From: Mactromeris polynyma
Lineage: Eukaryota; Mollusca; Bivalvia; Venerida; Mactridae
DNA: 64,000 nucleotides
Direction of reading: 5' to 3'
Assembly: GCA_032209605.1 (NCBI GenBank)
Contig: JASFXZ010000004.1
Span: 35,126,401-35,190,400, forward strand
Shown here: piece after piece, positions 10,901 through 22,200 of the stretch
Position numbering within the stretch: the first letter of the stretch is position 1
How the letters are laid out: the number at the start of each line of letters is the position of its first letter
The notes under the pieces: model-generated
Seen by the model: the letters and a program-made list of their open reading frames with translations, nothing else
Database searches by the model: none
What the model was told of the DNA's origin: nothing
Made by a program: the position numbers and the translations under genes

Positions 10901-13056
10901 GTGGAATATTTGGCACTTTTCAGTTGTTGCAGTGTTAATGCATGATGTAACAAATAAACCACATAATTATTTTGTCTTTGACGTTTACAGTAAGTTATGC
11001 AGCTTTTTATGTAACGGACTTACTTATAGAGAATCAGTGACAACGTCGTAACGATCTATACAGGCATGAAATGATGTCAAAATAGAAACGGACGCTGGTA
11101 GAAAGAAGCTGGAAAGGAAGAATTAAGTCGGTATTTGGGAACCAGCAACCTACGAAACATTTCGGATCGAGGTGGTGTAAGGACAAATAAAACACTTAAT
11201 TATTATGACATTAAAGTTCTATTTTCTATTGTTTTCCCTAAATTCCGGTCAACAACCACATTTGAAACAAATTTATTGCGAAATTTTAATATTCTGTGGT
11301 TTAATGTCGACATGGAAACAGATGGTTTTGTGGGCAATTTGACCTTTTCTTGAAAATATTGAAAAATTGGTAAAATGGCAAATTTTCAAATTTAATTCGC
11401 ATTAATGATTACTATATGGTTTCTTTCAAAAACTATATTATTTCATCAAAGTTATTAGATAACCCTTTTTTCTTTGCGCATCTGAATTTTAAATGTTTTA
11501 ACACTCGAGCTGTCAAAAAATGCCTCTTGCGGGGTGGTACGAATACCATTACTATGGAGACACTGATACAAAAGTGCATTCTGATTCTCGGCTTAATGTG
11601 TAAGGTAGGCAATATACCCGAATTGTTTTCAAAATCTGACATCTCATTTCAAACATATTGGTATTTTTTTTATACTGACAGAGAATACCTCTTAAATCTA
11701 TTACGTAACCGATAGCTGTATTTCTTCAATGTGTTTAAATCATCCTTAAGTTAAATCTATGAAACTGTAATGAAGCCATGACACAAACTTACCCGTTTGG
11801 TACCTGGCCATGTATTTCCACACCGCCATATCTCCACATGTGCCATTTATCATTCCCTGCTTGAACTGTATATGCCGCATATGGCCCTATATTGAAACAT
11901 AATGAAATTATTGTTTTTGAACACTTCGATGCAATACATTATTTATAGTTTTCAGCAATGACTTTATTTTTATATTTTCATTTTACCTTTAGACAGTCCT
12001 GATTAATTTAAACATGCAATAGTATATTTCTTTATACATCTGTAGCGGTTGGTATCTCCTTGATGTTGTGATAGTATTTCATTTTACGGCAATTACTTAA
12101 TCATGTATAATTCACACATAACGTATTATGGTTTATCACATTCTTTACATATATTATAATTGCACATTTTCAGAATGTTTTATTGATTTCTCTTAACATG
12201 TTAGCAGGGTTGCTGGGCCATCTTTATCGAAGATACGGATTTAGGAGCAGGATATTTAGAAAAAAATCACAGATCTAAGTTTTCAGAAATCTTTACCCAG
12301 GTCAGAATTTATGAATGTTCACTAGAATATGTTATACCAGCAAATACATTAACTTTTACTATACATATAATTTGTAGGACACATATCCCTGCATTCAGAA
12401 ATGTTAATAACTCAATTTCGCTCAGAAATATCCTTTGGGCCAAACAACTCAGAGAATGACACATATATTGTCACCGAATAGTAATTATGTTGATGCTGTG
12501 TTTGGGGTATCTTTAATAATGAGATTCAAGTGCAGGGATACCATGGGGGAGTCTATGGATCCTTCTTAATGACTAGTTTGGCAATTTGACTGTTTTCGAA
12601 GCTGTGTTGGTCGAATATGGGCTGGTTCGACCGTCCAAGTGATCATAAATCATAATTAAACATGATGGATTAATTGCTTCAAATCATTTTATCGAACTAA
12701 TAAATTCAATACTTAATATCCTCTAATAATCACGCACACGCATGTGTCTTCTATTTCGTAAAAATCATACAGCAATCAAGTTTACAAGTTCACCAAACAT
12801 ACAATATGCAAATGATAAAATTTAACTGAAAACCGTGTGCATTTTATTGTCGATTTTAAATTCTCCAATTTATAGTTCCAACAAATAATAATATTAGTTG
12901 TATTTCTTAATATTCTTGCGTTCGATAAATATAATTTTATACCTTTACTGAAAGTCACATTATGAATCACAAGACTTTTTTCTAGATCTATTATTGCCCA
13001 GCAAGGAGTGCTTTCAGAGCAAAACAAAGTATATTCCTTGTAAATCATCCCATCTT
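1886..13056 (-). CDS. partial gene: F5/8 type C / fucolectin-like domain protein
   Basis: Three minus-strand exons join in phase: 13056-12943 (starts and ends in phase 1), 11886-11793 (phase 1 to 2) and 1962-1886 (phase 2 to 1). They total 285 nt and about 95 residues. The joined peptide matches the core of an F5/8C or fucolectin beta-sandwich. It begins with a variant of the VDG loop (EDG), then CWAIIDLEKSLVIHNVTF, which corresponds to the family's W.VDL....I..V strand. The middle part is YTVQAGNDKW and the end is GRYILIV followed by FAEVTVYV, the family's GRYV...L.EVEVY strand. Such domains bind sugars or phospholipids on secreted or surface proteins; the ligand here is unknown. The N-terminal strand, the signal peptide and everything after the domain are missing, so the whole protein cannot be named. 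The 9.8-kb intron between 11793 and 1962 is full of repeats. Confidence 0.72.
2270..2680 (-). repeat. diverged tandem repeat, unit like GTTGCTAAGGAAGTCG
   Basis: Degenerate copies of a roughly 20-30 bp unit (GGTTGCTAAGGAAGTCG, TTGTTGCTAAAGAAGTTGG, GTTAAGAAGTTATTG and others) run through this block. The same degenerate unit occurs as its reverse complement at 5165-5480 (TTAGCAACN, GACTTCCTT). Around 2425-2560 it is interrupted by a fragment of the CTCACCTGA-type molluscan repeat also seen at 7845-8765. Confidence 0.6.
3134..3505. mobile_element. Tc1/mariner-like MITE, copy 1 (372 bp)
   Basis: The left terminus CACTGCCCTCCAAAGG and the right terminus (reverse complement of AACTTTTGGATGGCAGT) form inverted repeats, and the element is flanked by TA on both sides (3132-3133 and 3506-3507). 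A second copy in opposite orientation at 56378-56746 shares the interior. One outer terminal base is mutated (CAGTT instead of CAGTG). It is non-autonomous and has no transposase. Short reading frames across it (2985-3240, 3497-3730) are not genes. Confidence 0.85.
4010..4150 (-). repeat. dispersed repeat R1, inverted diverged copy
   Basis: The reverse complement reads ATATCAAGTCAAGAAACTGC, then CACATGGAGAAAAGAGAACTTAACAT in two blocks, and aligns with 327-400 of R1 copy 1. It ends directly at the R2 copy that starts at 4155. Confidence 0.6.
4155..4415 (-). repeat. dispersed repeat R2 (ACAGGGAACGCCACATAC family), minus copy
   Basis: The reverse complement begins TTACAGGGAACTCCACATAC, continues through a CAATGCCCCCCATAC block and ends with GGGATTGACTGGATGGAAT and a CATCACATGATAAGC block. 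The same order is found at 16545-16790, 32795-32975, 34545-34835 (minus) and 40505-40700. The family is about 260 bp long with no clear terminal inverted repeats or Pol III boxes, so its class is open. Confidence 0.75.
4426..5160. other. no gene recognised
   Basis: Two short plus-strand frames (4426-4635 and 4655-4840) are somewhat less AT-rich than their surroundings, but I recognise no domain and see no convincing splice framing. Confidence 0.4.
5165..5480 (+). repeat. diverged tandem repeat, inverted partner of 2270-2680
   Basis: Repeated TTAGCAAC..., GCAACAA... and GACTTCCTT motifs match the reverse complement of the block at 2270-2680. Further out, 5740-5830 also resembles the reverse complement of about 2715-2770 (a CACGGTGA core), so the two blocks belong to one larger inverted arrangement. 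Confidence 0.55.
5481..6400. other. no gene or clear repeat
   Basis: AT-rich intronic sequence of the fucolectin-like gene. No exon-like Cys-, Gly- or Trp-rich frame bounded by splice sites was seen on either strand. Confidence 0.45.
6407..6590 (+). repeat. dispersed repeat R1, copy 2
   Basis: Direct-orientation copy of 348-530. It keeps AAAAATACTGGGGGTTTAAA and the GGCTAGTTAAACTCGCACTTAA core with a few substitutions and small indels. Confidence 0.75.
6600..7844. other. no gene recognised
   Basis: AT-rich. The 107-codon minus-strand frame at 7138-6815 has no recognisable domain and no splice context, and is treated as chance. Confidence 0.4.
7845..8770 (+). repeat. three-unit molluscan interspersed tandem repeat (about 280-bp unit)
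   Basis: Three diverged units (about 7890-8160, 8165-8415, 8455-8750) each contain a block like AAGAGGACCAC, then CTAGACCTTATGGTTTGGGA, AGCTCC.GTGAC.TA and GGATCATTCCTGTGAAG. The block starts with a CGACGATGGCCCTTATATCG and CTCACCTGA head and ends with GACGCACGACGACGGACGAT. Related fragments occur at 2425-2560 (plus) and 50945-51245 (minus). Repeats of this style are common in bivalve genomes. Confidence 0.7.
8771..11792. other. intronic DNA, no gene seen
   Basis: AT-rich intron between two fucolectin-like exons. Apart from the hairpin at 9958-9989 I see no ordered structure. Frames at 9910-10110, 10656-10862 and 11416-11715 lack domains. Confidence 0.45.
9958..9989. repeat. 13-bp perfect hairpin
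   Basis: AAATTTCCGTTAC and its exact reverse complement are separated by six bases (CATGCA). The motif GTAACGGAAATTT also occurs as a single copy near 10850. Confidence 0.8.
11793..11886 (-). CDS. fucolectin-like gene, middle exon
   Basis: The minus-strand acceptor TTTCAATATAG precedes a 94-nt exon that starts in phase 1 and ends AAC GG|GTAAGT in phase 2. The 30 full codons include YTVQAGNDKWHMWRYGG and end HGQVPN. It joins in frame to the exons at 12943 and 1962. Confidence 0.78.
12943..13056 (-). CDS. fucolectin-like gene, upstream exon with W.IDL strand
   Basis: The minus-strand acceptor TCTGTTGCAG opens a 114-nt exon (phase 1 to phase 1, donor AAAG|GTATAA). The peptide contains FCSESTPCWAIIDLEKS, matching the C.....P.W..VDL strand of fucolectin and F5/8C domains. 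The preceding exon, which should hold the N-terminal strand and signal peptide, was not found between here and 16 kb. Confidence 0.78.
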
Positions 13057-14084
13057 CTGCAACAGAGAATAAGTAAATTAACATGGACAATTTCTCTAAA
13101 CAAACTTATGAATCGTGGTTTTCTTGCTATATTTTGATCAAGGTGGCATTCACCAAAATGCTAAAGTATAACCACTATTCCTCTATGCATTATATTACAA
13201 TTGCATTTCAGTACGATAAACATGTGACCAGCCTATGCAATTTATATCGCGTTATATTGCATTGACCTGACCCCTGTCGTTACATTTGACGGAACATTTC
13301 ATTCTTTCGATCTAATATTACTGACTTTATTAACTATAATAATATGATTGAAATCACAACGATTGAAAGTATTTTTTTAATGTTTCGCCCCCGACTCTAT
13401 ATTTCAATAAAGAGATATATAAAACATATTAAGTACCGCATAGTAATAGTTATGGTACACTGCATGTAGTCTTAATGTACCCCATTATTGACAACATTCC
13501 TGTCGTAGCGTTGGAGTTAAGCTCCGGATCAAGTGTGGACGGACAAAACTTATCACCGTCTTACCTGGTGGGGTATAAACTTTGAAACGTGTATATCTTC
13601 TAACGCATTTATATATATATACCAAGCACATACACATAATTTTAACTTTGTTGTCACCGAAGAAATTTTGTCAAAATTTCTAAGTAAGGTAGCAGAAAAT
13701 TCCTGGTTGGTATTTTATTGTTTTGAGAGCCCTTAATTGAGAAGTTAGCAGTCACATGTTTTGATTTATTCTCTAATCTGTTATTGTTATACCATACTCG
13801 TTAATTGACGAACAAAAATCAAATAGTACAAACCTTCGTAATTATCTGGCCAGATTAATCAATCATATTTGATTTTCATTGATAAGACCTACATGAACTT
13901 AGCTGATCAAATTTATTTTAAATTTCTGAAATGAGTAGAACGCGGAAAGAGAGAAAATTTATTCGATCAAAGACAGTCCATGAAGCAGTCGGAGGCAACT
14001 GGCTGATAAATATGGCATTGGAAAGACTTAGGTGATTTAATCTGACCTCTTCTGAGATGCTGAGAATGAACAAAATGACGCATA
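13057..14084. other. no gene seen
   Basis: AT-rich. I looked for the missing 5' exon of the minus-strand gene (phase-1 donor after an N-terminal F5/8C strand) and did not find a convincing one. Confidence 0.4.
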
Positions 14085-14290
14085 GGGTTTTCCTAGGATT
14101 TTTCAGCTAGGGGTCCTTGGACCCTCGTGTTTGATAATTGGGAGTCCTTGGTAATTTTTTAGGATCCCAGATATGCAGTTTATACTTGACAAAAGTTTAT
14201 TTTAGGAGTCCCAGTAATGCACAGTAAGCTGCAAATGGGAGTCCCTAGAAAGAAAAGGGAGTCAGGGACTCAAATCCCTTATCTGGAGAC
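14085..14290 (+). repeat. dispersed repeat R3, copy 1
   Basis: Shares CAGCTAGGGGTCC.TGGACC, CCCAGATATGCAGTTTATAC and AAAAGTTTATTTTA with 32305-32475 in the same orientation. It contains many short GGGTCC/GGAGTCC motifs. Class unknown. Confidence 0.7.
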
Positions 14291-16191
14291 AATACTTGAG
14301 TGGAGTGTACCACGCGTATCTGGGGGTGATAAGGGGAGGCTACTCAATAAACAAAGCGTAAGCTCAGCCCGGGAAGGTTTGCAGTTTAAACATTACTCAA
14401 ACTGAAAACTGACTCGCCACACTAGTTTCTTTCCGTTGTGTTTAGAAGAAACCACTGCCACCATCAACAAATCATTCCTTTTCTGGAAGGAAATTCTTTT
14501 TAATCGAATCGTATTGAATACTTTATACTCGCTCTGTCTTGAAATGACATGATTGCGGTAGGCAAGTTTGCAACTTCTGAAGTCAAAAGTCGCAATATTA
14601 CTCATTCCACCATCTTTTACCTGGCACATATTATTTCAGGGTCACATGTTTCTTGTGGTGGCACGTGTTTGATTAAAGCTGCGATCGGAACCAATCAAAT
14701 TGCTGCGCGGAAGGTTGGAACAGATAGGGGATCAATCATTATTTCATTTATGTTCCGTGTGTATAAATGAAAAAGACGGACTTTAGAAAAAGAACATGTA
14801 TATAAAAATGCAAAACAAAAGTCTTGTTCAAGCCTATTCACATATCCAGACAAAATCTATCGATTATAATAACTTTAAAATCAACTGTCAATTATAATAA
14901 ACAGTCCTTATGCGTTTTTCAGTTCATAAGCATTTTATATAGGTCCCGCTCTCACGACAGCGCCAATAACATATGATGCTGCATGAAAGGATTTTGTTAC
15001 AGTAACCATTATTGTTTTAAATGTAGGCTTTGTTGTTATCTAACGGTCTTTACTCCAAAAAATAATATAGCTACACTATAATTGACATAAATAATGAAAT
15101 TGCAATTTAAAGTCTAAATCTATCATATTTTGAAGTGAATGGATAAAACAAATGTAAAATATCGAGGGCCAACCATGTATATTGTTAGGGGAGATCATTG
15201 TGCTTGACAAAATCCGTGTTAAAACGACTTTATCGACATCATTTAAAAATCCCATCCCAATCGCGACCGGCAAACTATAACTTTCCGACAACTACGTGCC
15301 TTAAAATGAGCTGTTGTATTTACTTTACTGAGCATTACATGTTATATATAAAATCAGAAAAAAATGATTGCAAAAAATAGTCCATAAAGGCCCCGTTCTC
15401 ACGATTGAAACACAAAATAAATATAACATAAATCTCTACAAATAACTACATAATAGGTATCACATAGTTAATGCAGCACGGATATGTTATGTTGATGATA
15501 AATAACAACAATTTGCACTAATAATTCCATAAATTCATATAGTGAGTAGTATTGCTTTACTTTGTAGTCAGAATTAACTTTTTCTAACATTTTTCGATTC
15601 ATTCTAGCTTTCGTACGCTAAAATGACCTGTGTGCATGGAACAATTTCTGTGAAAATGCTAAAGTCTGATAATAAATGTGAATATCATTATTAGCAAAGA
15701 TACAAATGATTAACACTTTTTCCACGAAATGTCAAATGGTCCACTGTGTGACACAGACTGACGGGAATTTATCAAATGTATGGAATATCTTCAGGACTAG
15801 GGTATGTCTACTCCCAATATAAGGGTGTATTTTCCAATAAAAAATGTGTAAGTACATCAAATAGCCACTATACGTAAAATGAGGAACAATTAAAATTGAA
15901 AATACATTTTTTTAGTTTTTAATTTGTTGTTCCGTATTTAATCTTATTTTTGCAACCGAAATAAATTTATTTGTTGATGAAAGTATTACATTGATTATCC
16001 TTTTTTACAGATTATAATTCACTTTTATGGTTAGAAAAATGGTCGCTTTCTCTCCCACAATGGCGGCTTGTGTCTGAACGCTTGACAATTGACCTAGTTG
16101 AAAGCCCGATTTTAAAGTGCTATGCGCACGTTTGGGTACAATTATGTTAATGGTCTGAAAAGATCGTGAACAATATTTTCAAAGGAAATAA
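14291..16191. other. intergenic segment upstream of the receptor gene
   Basis: It holds the 5' flank of the plus-strand receptor gene and probably the 5' end of the minus-strand lectin-like gene. No TATA box or other core promoter element is obvious near 16100-16190. No exon was recognised. Confidence 0.4.
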
Positions 16192-16285
16192 ATGGCAACT
16201 GCAGAGCATTATCAGCAGACGATGCAGCGGCACAGAAATTTGATATTTGCATGCTGGCTGGTATTGAATGTCATTATGTTGCAAA
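16192..16285 (+). CDS. receptor exon 1: start codon and signal peptide
   Basis: The ATG is preceded immediately by an in-frame TAA. The 31 codons start MATAEHYQQTMQRHRN and continue into a hydrophobic core LIFACWLVLNVIML, ending in phase 1 at AAA|GTAAAT. Met11 is an alternative start giving a more typical signal-peptide length. Phase 1 matches the acceptor at 35501; the join creates Ser32. Confidence 0.7.
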
Positions 16286-19200
16286 GTAAATATCATTCAT
16301 TTCGCTAATTGTTGATACATGTATATGCATACATGCAGAGTAAATATTTAATGTGTACGAAAATGACAAAATAAAATATCATCAGCTGTTCCATTATTCT
16401 CATAATTCATGTGCAATAATATTTCTACCTACATTGGCAGTTATAAATGTCAATTAATGTCTTCATTAAAAAAACATAATTGTTCAAAACAACTTGTTCA
16501 GGGACAAAACATCCTTGCACTTACACAATTAGCAACATCTACGTGATAAAAGAGAGAACAAATTGCTACAGGGAGCGCCACATACACGAGACAATGCCTC
16601 CCCACACAGACCTCCGGGAAAACAAGTACATAAAACATCAGGTATTGAGGAGATGCAAGGGTAAATACGCAATGGAACAGGTCGACAATAAAGGACAACT
16701 AAGGAGAATTAATGAGGACAAACAGGGGGAGGGGCATTTAATGAATGGAATACATCACAGTAGGCCGAAAAGGGGAGAAAACTGTAGTTAATAATTAGGC
16801 ATAATCTTAAATAGAATGTATATATATATATTGTGATAGAGAAAGGGAATTTAAAAATAAAGACAAATAGAAATAAAATATAAAATTATATATATTGAGA
16901 AAACTAAAACAAAACTAGAAGGTTGTTTTTGACACAAAACATATGGCTTCTCAGTTACTTGCCAAGGATTTAAAGAAAAAAAAATATTATGAAAGACAAT
17001 TTCAAAGAAATTTCCATTGTTCACAAACTTCAATCTATATGTGCATGCTTATGTTTCATTTAACGTGTAAAGTTAATAATAATTCTGAAAGTAAAAACTA
17101 ACGAACATAAAAGAAATTTGCGACTTGTAAACTCTTTACTTGCAAATAGCCATTGTCAGCAGCCTCTTACCGAGTTGGATGTGCTTGTTGCGTGGATTGA
17201 CGACCCAAACGAGAAGCCACACCAACAACGCAAAGTCCAGACAGACACCTCTACACTCGTCGGTGGTGGTGGGATAGAGCAAGTTTTCGGTGAACGGCTT
17301 ACTGCATATTCAGTGATTGAGATCAACGACCTATTTAGTCAGCTTCAAGACGGTCAGCATGTTGACAAAGTATGTACAGCAATTCCATCCAATCCAACTG
17401 GTGGACATGTGTACGTGGTTGATCTTCAATGCTTAGCAAACAAAAAAGACGTCAGGGTAGATAAATGTATGTGGACTAATGACGGTAGAAAAAAGTACCC
17501 AACTAAATATCCTACCATTTTCAATGCAATATGTAAAATTCGCCTTCCTGATAAAAGGCATTCTACAGTATTTCAGAAACATATTTTCGAACATGACCAG
17601 TTTTCAAAATACGCAACCATACACTATATTGGGGATGAATATGTATATGAGTCGATGCCACATGGTAATGCGAAAAATAAAAACTCCAAGTTCAGGCGTA
17701 CATGTCATTCCGTCATTGATGAAATTAAGCGAAAGGGCAAATGATGTTGCAGCATCTCAGCCAATTTAGTAGAAAAAGAACTGAAAAGTAGAGCTGAACA
17801 TGGGCACGACATTGGGGTTAAAACTGCTCGAGATACTAATCAGGTCAAACATCATCTTTACAAAGCCCGTCGAGAAAAAATGATAGGAAAATATGATATA
17901 TATAACCTTGTCGAGATTTCATACGACCTGGAAATTTTAAATAAACAAATAGACAGATATCATTCGCTTGTTTGCGTTTCAGGAATGGAGGAAATACTAA
18001 GCGGATTTAATGATTTGTTAAAAAATGGAATTGCCTTCACCTATACAAATGAACTGCGATACCACCTATAAACTAGGACAATCATGTGTCAGTATATTAA
18101 GTTTTCTACATGTAATCGTTGAAGGAAAGAAAAACATTCCACTAGCTTTTATGCTTTATGACAAACGGGACACTAAATTTCATGAGCGTTTTTTGATGTT
18201 TTGAAAGACCACGTGCCAAATCTTACGACTACGAAATATCCTATAATTTGTGATCGCGAAACAGGGCTAAAAATGCAATAGTTGTAGAAAAAGATAAAAT
18301 TAAATTTGTACCGTACATGAAACATTTGTGGTAGAGGGCATTAAAGGTTCAAAACGCTTGGTAACAATAAACCCCAAAGAGACGTGTAGTTGCCCCTCTA
18401 CTGGACAATGCTATCATATACTTGCTGTTAAAATAGCGATGGATGATACATCAGCGTGTAGTACAAAACAAGTGAACAGTCTTTCACAGCTTAAGCGAAA
18501 TAGCAGACCTCGCGTAGCGAAAAAACGGGTCAAAACGTCCAACGAGAACCGACTTTGAAGTTCAACCAGCACCAGATTTGGCTTTACTTCAATATCCCAA
18601 ACCCTGCCATGAAAACTGATCCAGCTACACCTATAACAAGAGATAACATGACTAGCACACCAAGATCGCAGGTCATGAACATGGAATTGAAAACACCCAC
18701 TAGTTCCATTAAGTCCAGTACAACAACAAAACGGAAATCGATTGTTCTCCAGAAAAGTGACGTAAAGAAATAAATTAAATTTGAAAAGTCAACTAAAGCG
18801 GAATATCACTTCCGTCAGGCTAACGACCAGTCATTCCGAAACGGACCGAGTTCTGGTCCGTATACCAAACCGGCATCAAATTTAACGCGCACAACTTTAG
18901 TCCTAACAGCGCTTTGAATAAATTTACGACCATCCGATTGATGTTTATTGACTCTTCCACGAAAAGCAATCACCCCACCCGCGATTCTCAACGCTCGACT
19001 GAATCGCGTATTCGACGATGATTTCCGTCACAATAGCGGCGTTCCCTGTAATTATTTAATTTCTCTTTCATATCAGATTTTGAAAATGAGTTGTTATGAT
19101 TTATTGATTTAGCATTATAATAATGCTCATTCTTTATGTGTTCTCTTTATTTTGTTATGTATGAAGGCCTCTTGTTAGATAAGTTTATGTGTGTATGTTT

Positions 19201-22200
19201 TATATGCATGTCTTAATAAGTTACCTACAATAAATAAAGTTTATTGTTATTATTTATTTTTTATTATTACAATTCCACCAGCAGCAACAAAATCGATCCT
19301 TCCGACAACGCCAATAAAGCAATCTGTTAGGTTTACCCAAACTGTCAAATGCTAACAATACAGCTTATACGTCATGGACGCGTAGAAATCCCAGAAATCT
19401 CTCAGTCGTCTGCTTCCAACAAGATGGCACCATCGTCTGCTTCCAACAAGATGGCACCTCAACCCCCCCGCTCCCTACTGCACCCCACCGCCCCTACTGC
19501 ACGCCCCCCCACCGCCCCCTACTGCACCCCCCCCCGCCCCCTACTGCACCCCCCCCCCCCCCGCCGCTAAACTATCTCATTCTCCCGCGGTTTTAGCATG
19601 GATAAAACCCATAGAAACCGTTCCCAGACCATATACCGGATTCCAACCAAAGGATCAAACTCCCACACGCAGCGATTATCTTCCCTTGCAGTACTCCGAT
19701 AACTATAAGGGGAGATCACTGCGTAGGAGATTGCCAAAGGATATCACGCCTGGTGGTATTTAATGGTAACACCGGACAAGCGTGAGGATAGATCTATTTC
19801 AGTAAGGCCGATCATATCAAAACGAAAATAGAAATGGACGTAGCAAGAAAAACGCTATTAGTGAGGTAAATGTAGAAGCTTATCTATTTGATCTCTGTAT
19901 TTGTTGAACATTCTACCATTTTTGAACATTTGTGCAAAATAATGTGGTTGCACCTATGTTATGCTCTAGTGTTCGGATAGGACGTTTCGGATGGCTGTGG
20001 ATATTTTCATTGTTTATTACGAATTATGAAAATAACATAAGTTGACACAGCTTAAATTTAATCTTTCCAACACATTGTTCACAACATGGTAGCAGTAGCG
20101 AAATAATAGTATATGAAGTTGACGCGAGGTAGTAGATGAAATACCCATGTCATTGTTATCCCGCTTAAAAATAAAACGATGCTGGGTTCCATATTCCGGG
20201 TTTTACACTCACCATAATTTTTGTAATATTTTCGATTTGTTGCCAATTAAGAACTTAATATCAAGTATGTGTCAAAGAATACAGTCTGTCGATATTGACT
20301 GCCTTATTTTTGTTCTTAATTCTTCTTTCCTGCAGTGATGTCACAAGCGTCTTTCATCATAGTATAAAACTGTAATCATGACTCATGTGTCTTTTATTTG
20401 TAGAAACAATAAAAACCTACAAACTCCTAATCCTAACAAATTGTTATCATACCTGTCAGATTAAATGACATCATGGGGGAGGGTGCGCTTGAATACAAGC
20501 ACTGTATGGAGAACATATTCTTCGTATTGGGTACCCGGTTTCGCACACAATGGTTTTAGTTAAAAAATTGTTAATTGTTCTAAATTTGTGATGCTTTTAC
20601 AGTCTTCACGATAATTTTTTTGAAGGATTTGCCCATTCGAGCTGTCGGCTGGCAATTTTCAAATGCCGAATAAAATTAACAGCACCATCTTTGTTAAGAA
20701 CTTTGTTATTTTGATGGTGCTGTTAATTTACAAAGAAACATGATCTTTTGATGGTTGTTTTGATTTGTTAAATCGAAAACAAAGACTGGTAACGATACTT
20801 GATGAAAGAGTGCTGTTACACAAACAAAATTGACAAATAATGACAAACCAGACAAAGTATTGCGTGTTACGGTCATCAATTTTTGTGACAGCTTAGATAA
20901 AAGCTAGTCAGACCGGACCACGAATATGACTTGCAGACTTGGGCAGACGAAATGGATTTTTTACTTGTCCGACGGTAATTTTACTTGTCCCGGGCTTCGG
21001 GCAAGTGGGTCATCGTGAAGACTGCTATAAGAAAAATATAGTCAAGTACGCCTTTGGACGAATGTGTTTTATTTCCATGGAGACGCTTTTCAACGCACCG
21101 GATGTTTAATGTTCACAAAATAGATTTTCCCTACAAGTATCATATTCCCATTCTTACCTGAATAATGCTACGAAAATGATTATTGTTGTCTGGGCATTTT
21201 AGCCCTCCCCAGGGGCCGAATTTCAGTCCCATTCCCTATACCAAGGAGGCTCCATTTTTTCAAAGAAAAATGCCCAATTGAAATTGTAAGCTTTTCTGTG
21301 GACAAAATAAACAAGAAATAACTGAATGTATCAAAATCATTGAGTACATTAGCTCCCTATTTTGTGAAATCTATCAGAAGTTCTAGGTAACATTAATGGA
21401 ATAATGCTGTTTGAGTCATTATAATTGAATTTTTTAAAAATTACCAACTATTGTAATTTGTCAATAAAAAAATCCAAATTTTGACAATTTATCCACAAAA
21501 ATTGTCAATTTAATCATGGGTAATTTCCCAAGAGCCCCTAGAAAAAGCAAACTGTCATAGATTAAATTTTGAAACAAACAGTGGGTCAAGATAAGTGTTT
21601 ATCTTTACACAGTCATTTGGTACCTGTTTGATTTCAATCACATGGCTAGAATGTCGACACAATGAGTACAATAAGTGCAAAAACACTCCTTAGGCAAGAA
21701 AAATCATGCCGAAATCGTCAACATAGAAATGTCATTTTCTCTATACAATGTAAAATCGGGACCATCAAAATATGTCCACAAAACCAGAATGTCGAGATTA
21801 CCGATGACGATAAAATGAGTTTTGTATTACAAGCACATGCCTACATCGCTCATGAACATAATATTATGTATGATTAGAACATGTGGCACAATGACACTTT
21901 ATTCTACATTAGTGAGACAAAGATGTAAGGGATACAAGAGGGGTATGGAAGGTTACATCTATTTTATACACAAACTTGGTCTATTCTGAAAGTCAATTAG
22001 GACTAAATTAAAATTAGGTTTGTTTGCCCTTTACCGACCGACCCGAGATTTGGCCGCCGACTCAAAAGATTTTATTGCAAAATTCGGATTTTTTTTTTTT
22101 TTTATATATTTTTTTTTTTTTTTGGGTTATAAACCCGACTATACACCATTATGTCACACTACGATGTGTGCAGTTTGTTCTTCTTAGTTACAAAACAATG

